Shown one piece after another: positions 63,247 through 64,000 of a stretch of 64,000 nt of DNA. Below the pieces are notes generated by a model. That model saw nothing but the letters and a program-made list of their open reading frames with translations. It made no database searches and was not told the origin of the DNA. The translations under genes were made by a program, and so were the position numbers. How positions within the stretch are numbered: position 1 is the stretch's first letter; each line of letters opens with the position of its first letter. Location of the stretch: the NCBI GenBank assembly GCA_035533075.1, contig DATLUO010000121.1, positions 26,116 through 90,115 on the forward strand. Reading direction: 5' to 3'. This stretch comes from Pirellulales bacterium (lineage in GTDB: Bacteria; Planctomycetota; Planctomycetia; Pirellulales; JAICIG01).

Positions 63247-64000
63247 CTAGGCCGCGAAGCCGTCGAGCTGCGCCAGAATCTCGCCCAACATCGCGTTCGA
63301 ACAGTAGCTGGAGCGGTCGTCGGCAAACAGGTCGATGTCTTCGAAGAAGAGCATCGCCGGTGAAAGCCGCCGGGCAAGATCGAAGATCGACCGCACGCTT
63401 TCCAAGCCAGACATGTCGGCCGCCGTCACATAGACAAACGTCGCCAGCTTGAGGCCGGCCAGCACCTTGCCGACCAGCGTCTTGCCCGTGCCGGGGACGC
63501 CGTGCAGGATGATGCCCCGCTTGAGCCGCACGCCATTTCGGCGAAAGGCCTCGCGACGGCGGAAGACCTCGACGGTGTTTTGCTCGATGGCCGTTTGCAC
63601 CGAGGGCGCGAGCACTACGTCGTCCCAGGTGCGCGGTTCGAAGTCGGCCATGATTTCGCCGGTCGGCTTGATCACTTGTCCCTGCAAATAATGGGGCCGC
63701 TCGATGCGCCGCGCAAGCGCCTCCAGCTCGTCCTTCAAGCGTTCGTCTTCCGACCGCGGACCGACAAAAAACAGCCGGAACTGGTCGTAGCGCCCGCCTG
63801 AGACGGAGAGCACGCGGCGGCGGCCGTCGCGCAGTTGGTAAAACCGGGTCGCTTCCAGGGGGCACTCCGCCCAGCGGCCCGGCGCCACCAGCACCCGCAC
63901 GGTTTCGGACGTCCAGAGGGCGCCGGATTCCGCGTCTCGATCGCCGCCTTCGGCCAGCAGCTTCCAATCGGGAAAGCAGGCGGCAATCGCCGGATCGACC
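63247..64000 (-). CDS. AAA+ ATPase, truncated C-terminus (N-terminus beyond window)
   Basis: This minus-strand frame is open to the window edge, so the N-terminus is missing here. It has a pre-domain (WAECPLEATRFYQLRDGRRR, FRLFFVGPRSEDERLKDELE) and an AAA+ domain with Walker A IILHGVPGTGKTLVGKVLAG and Walker B PAMLFFEDIDLFADD. It then stops at LGEILAQLDGFAA, exactly where CDC48/FtsH-like domains continue into sensor 1 and the arginine finger. So the ATPase domain is cut in half. It may be a pseudogene or a damaged element of a mobile island, possibly co-acting with the 128-aa product. Confidence 0.7.
   Translation of the reverse strand, partial: VDPAIAACFPDWKLLAEGGDRDAESGALWTSETVRVLVAPGRWAECPLEATRFYQLRDGRRRVLSVSGGRYDQFRLFFVGPRSEDERLKDELEALARRIERPHYLQGQVIKPTGEIMADFEPRTWDDVVLAPSVQTAIEQNTVEVFRRREAFRRNGVRLKRGIILHGVPGTGKTLVGKVLAGLKLATFVYVTAADMSGLESVRSIFDLARRLSPAMLFFEDIDLFADDRSSYCSNAMLGEILAQLDGFAA

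Overview
The window looks like a chromosomal segment of a GC-rich planctomycete, probably Pirellulales-like. The sequence grounds are a DUF1501 Tat-exported protein, a DUF1598 secreted protein, FG-GAP and PQQ-propeller proteins, VIT/vWA and vWA proteins, many lone ORFs separated by short repeat-filled spacers, and a two-gene glycine decarboxylase (gcvPA/gcvPB). I saw no rRNA, tRNA, CRISPR array, transposase or integrase.

Left part (1-10.8 kb): a cut-off MFS transporter, a DUF1598 protein and an SGNH-like membrane-anchored protein lead to a sharp junction near 4128. There the 3' end of an unrelated Pro/Gly-rich gene meets the C-terminal part of a PglX-type DNA methyltransferase. What follows is a decayed BREX phage-defence island: the methyltransferase remnant, an ATPase C-terminal remnant, a small unknown protein, a pglZ with a one-base frameshift and an in-frame palindromic insert, and an apparently intact brxL. 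No brxA/B/C is present.

10.9-19.2 kb: the most interesting locus. A promoter-like site precedes two small helical proteins with a W-x-D turn (WXG100-like), a coiled-coil protein, and a 1386-aa membrane FtsK/SpoIIIE-type ATPase with a long coiled-coil N-terminus, two membrane segments and one canonical plus two degenerate ATPase modules. Downstream lie a PD-(D/E)XK-like protein, an 82-aa partner, a short protein resembling polymorphic toxin type 24, and a putative immunity protein. I read this as a candidate type VII-secretion-like system with an effector cassette. Its spacers are packed with tandem repeats that all have a 7-bp unit.

19.2-35 kb: FucU-like mutarotase plus a fuconolactonase-type hydrolase, a lipid-kinase-family protein, a sugar isomerase-like protein, chorismate mutase AroH, an FG-GAP protein, a PQQ-propeller protein, UvrA, a ParDE-type toxin-antitoxin pair, and gcvPA/gcvPB interrupted by two accessory genes (one HEPN-like). 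Two further accessory genes are bracketed by a duplicated copy of the gcvPB 3' end.

35-64 kb: VIT-vWA exported protein, unknown exported proteins, a DUF11-type lipoprotein, DUF1501, a double parvulin PPIase, the glutamate synthase genes gltD and gltB split by a toxin-antitoxin pair and preceded by a LysR regulator, fmt-def, a coupled vWA-TPR operon, and a degraded right edge with a DUF4351-like remnant and a truncated AAA+ ATPase.

Across the window three repeat families recur between genes: a 41-bp GC-rich repeat often found as inverted pairs, a ~200-bp palindromic element with terminal inverted repeats that abuts stop codons, and heptamer arrays. Several gene boundaries are formed inside these repeats.
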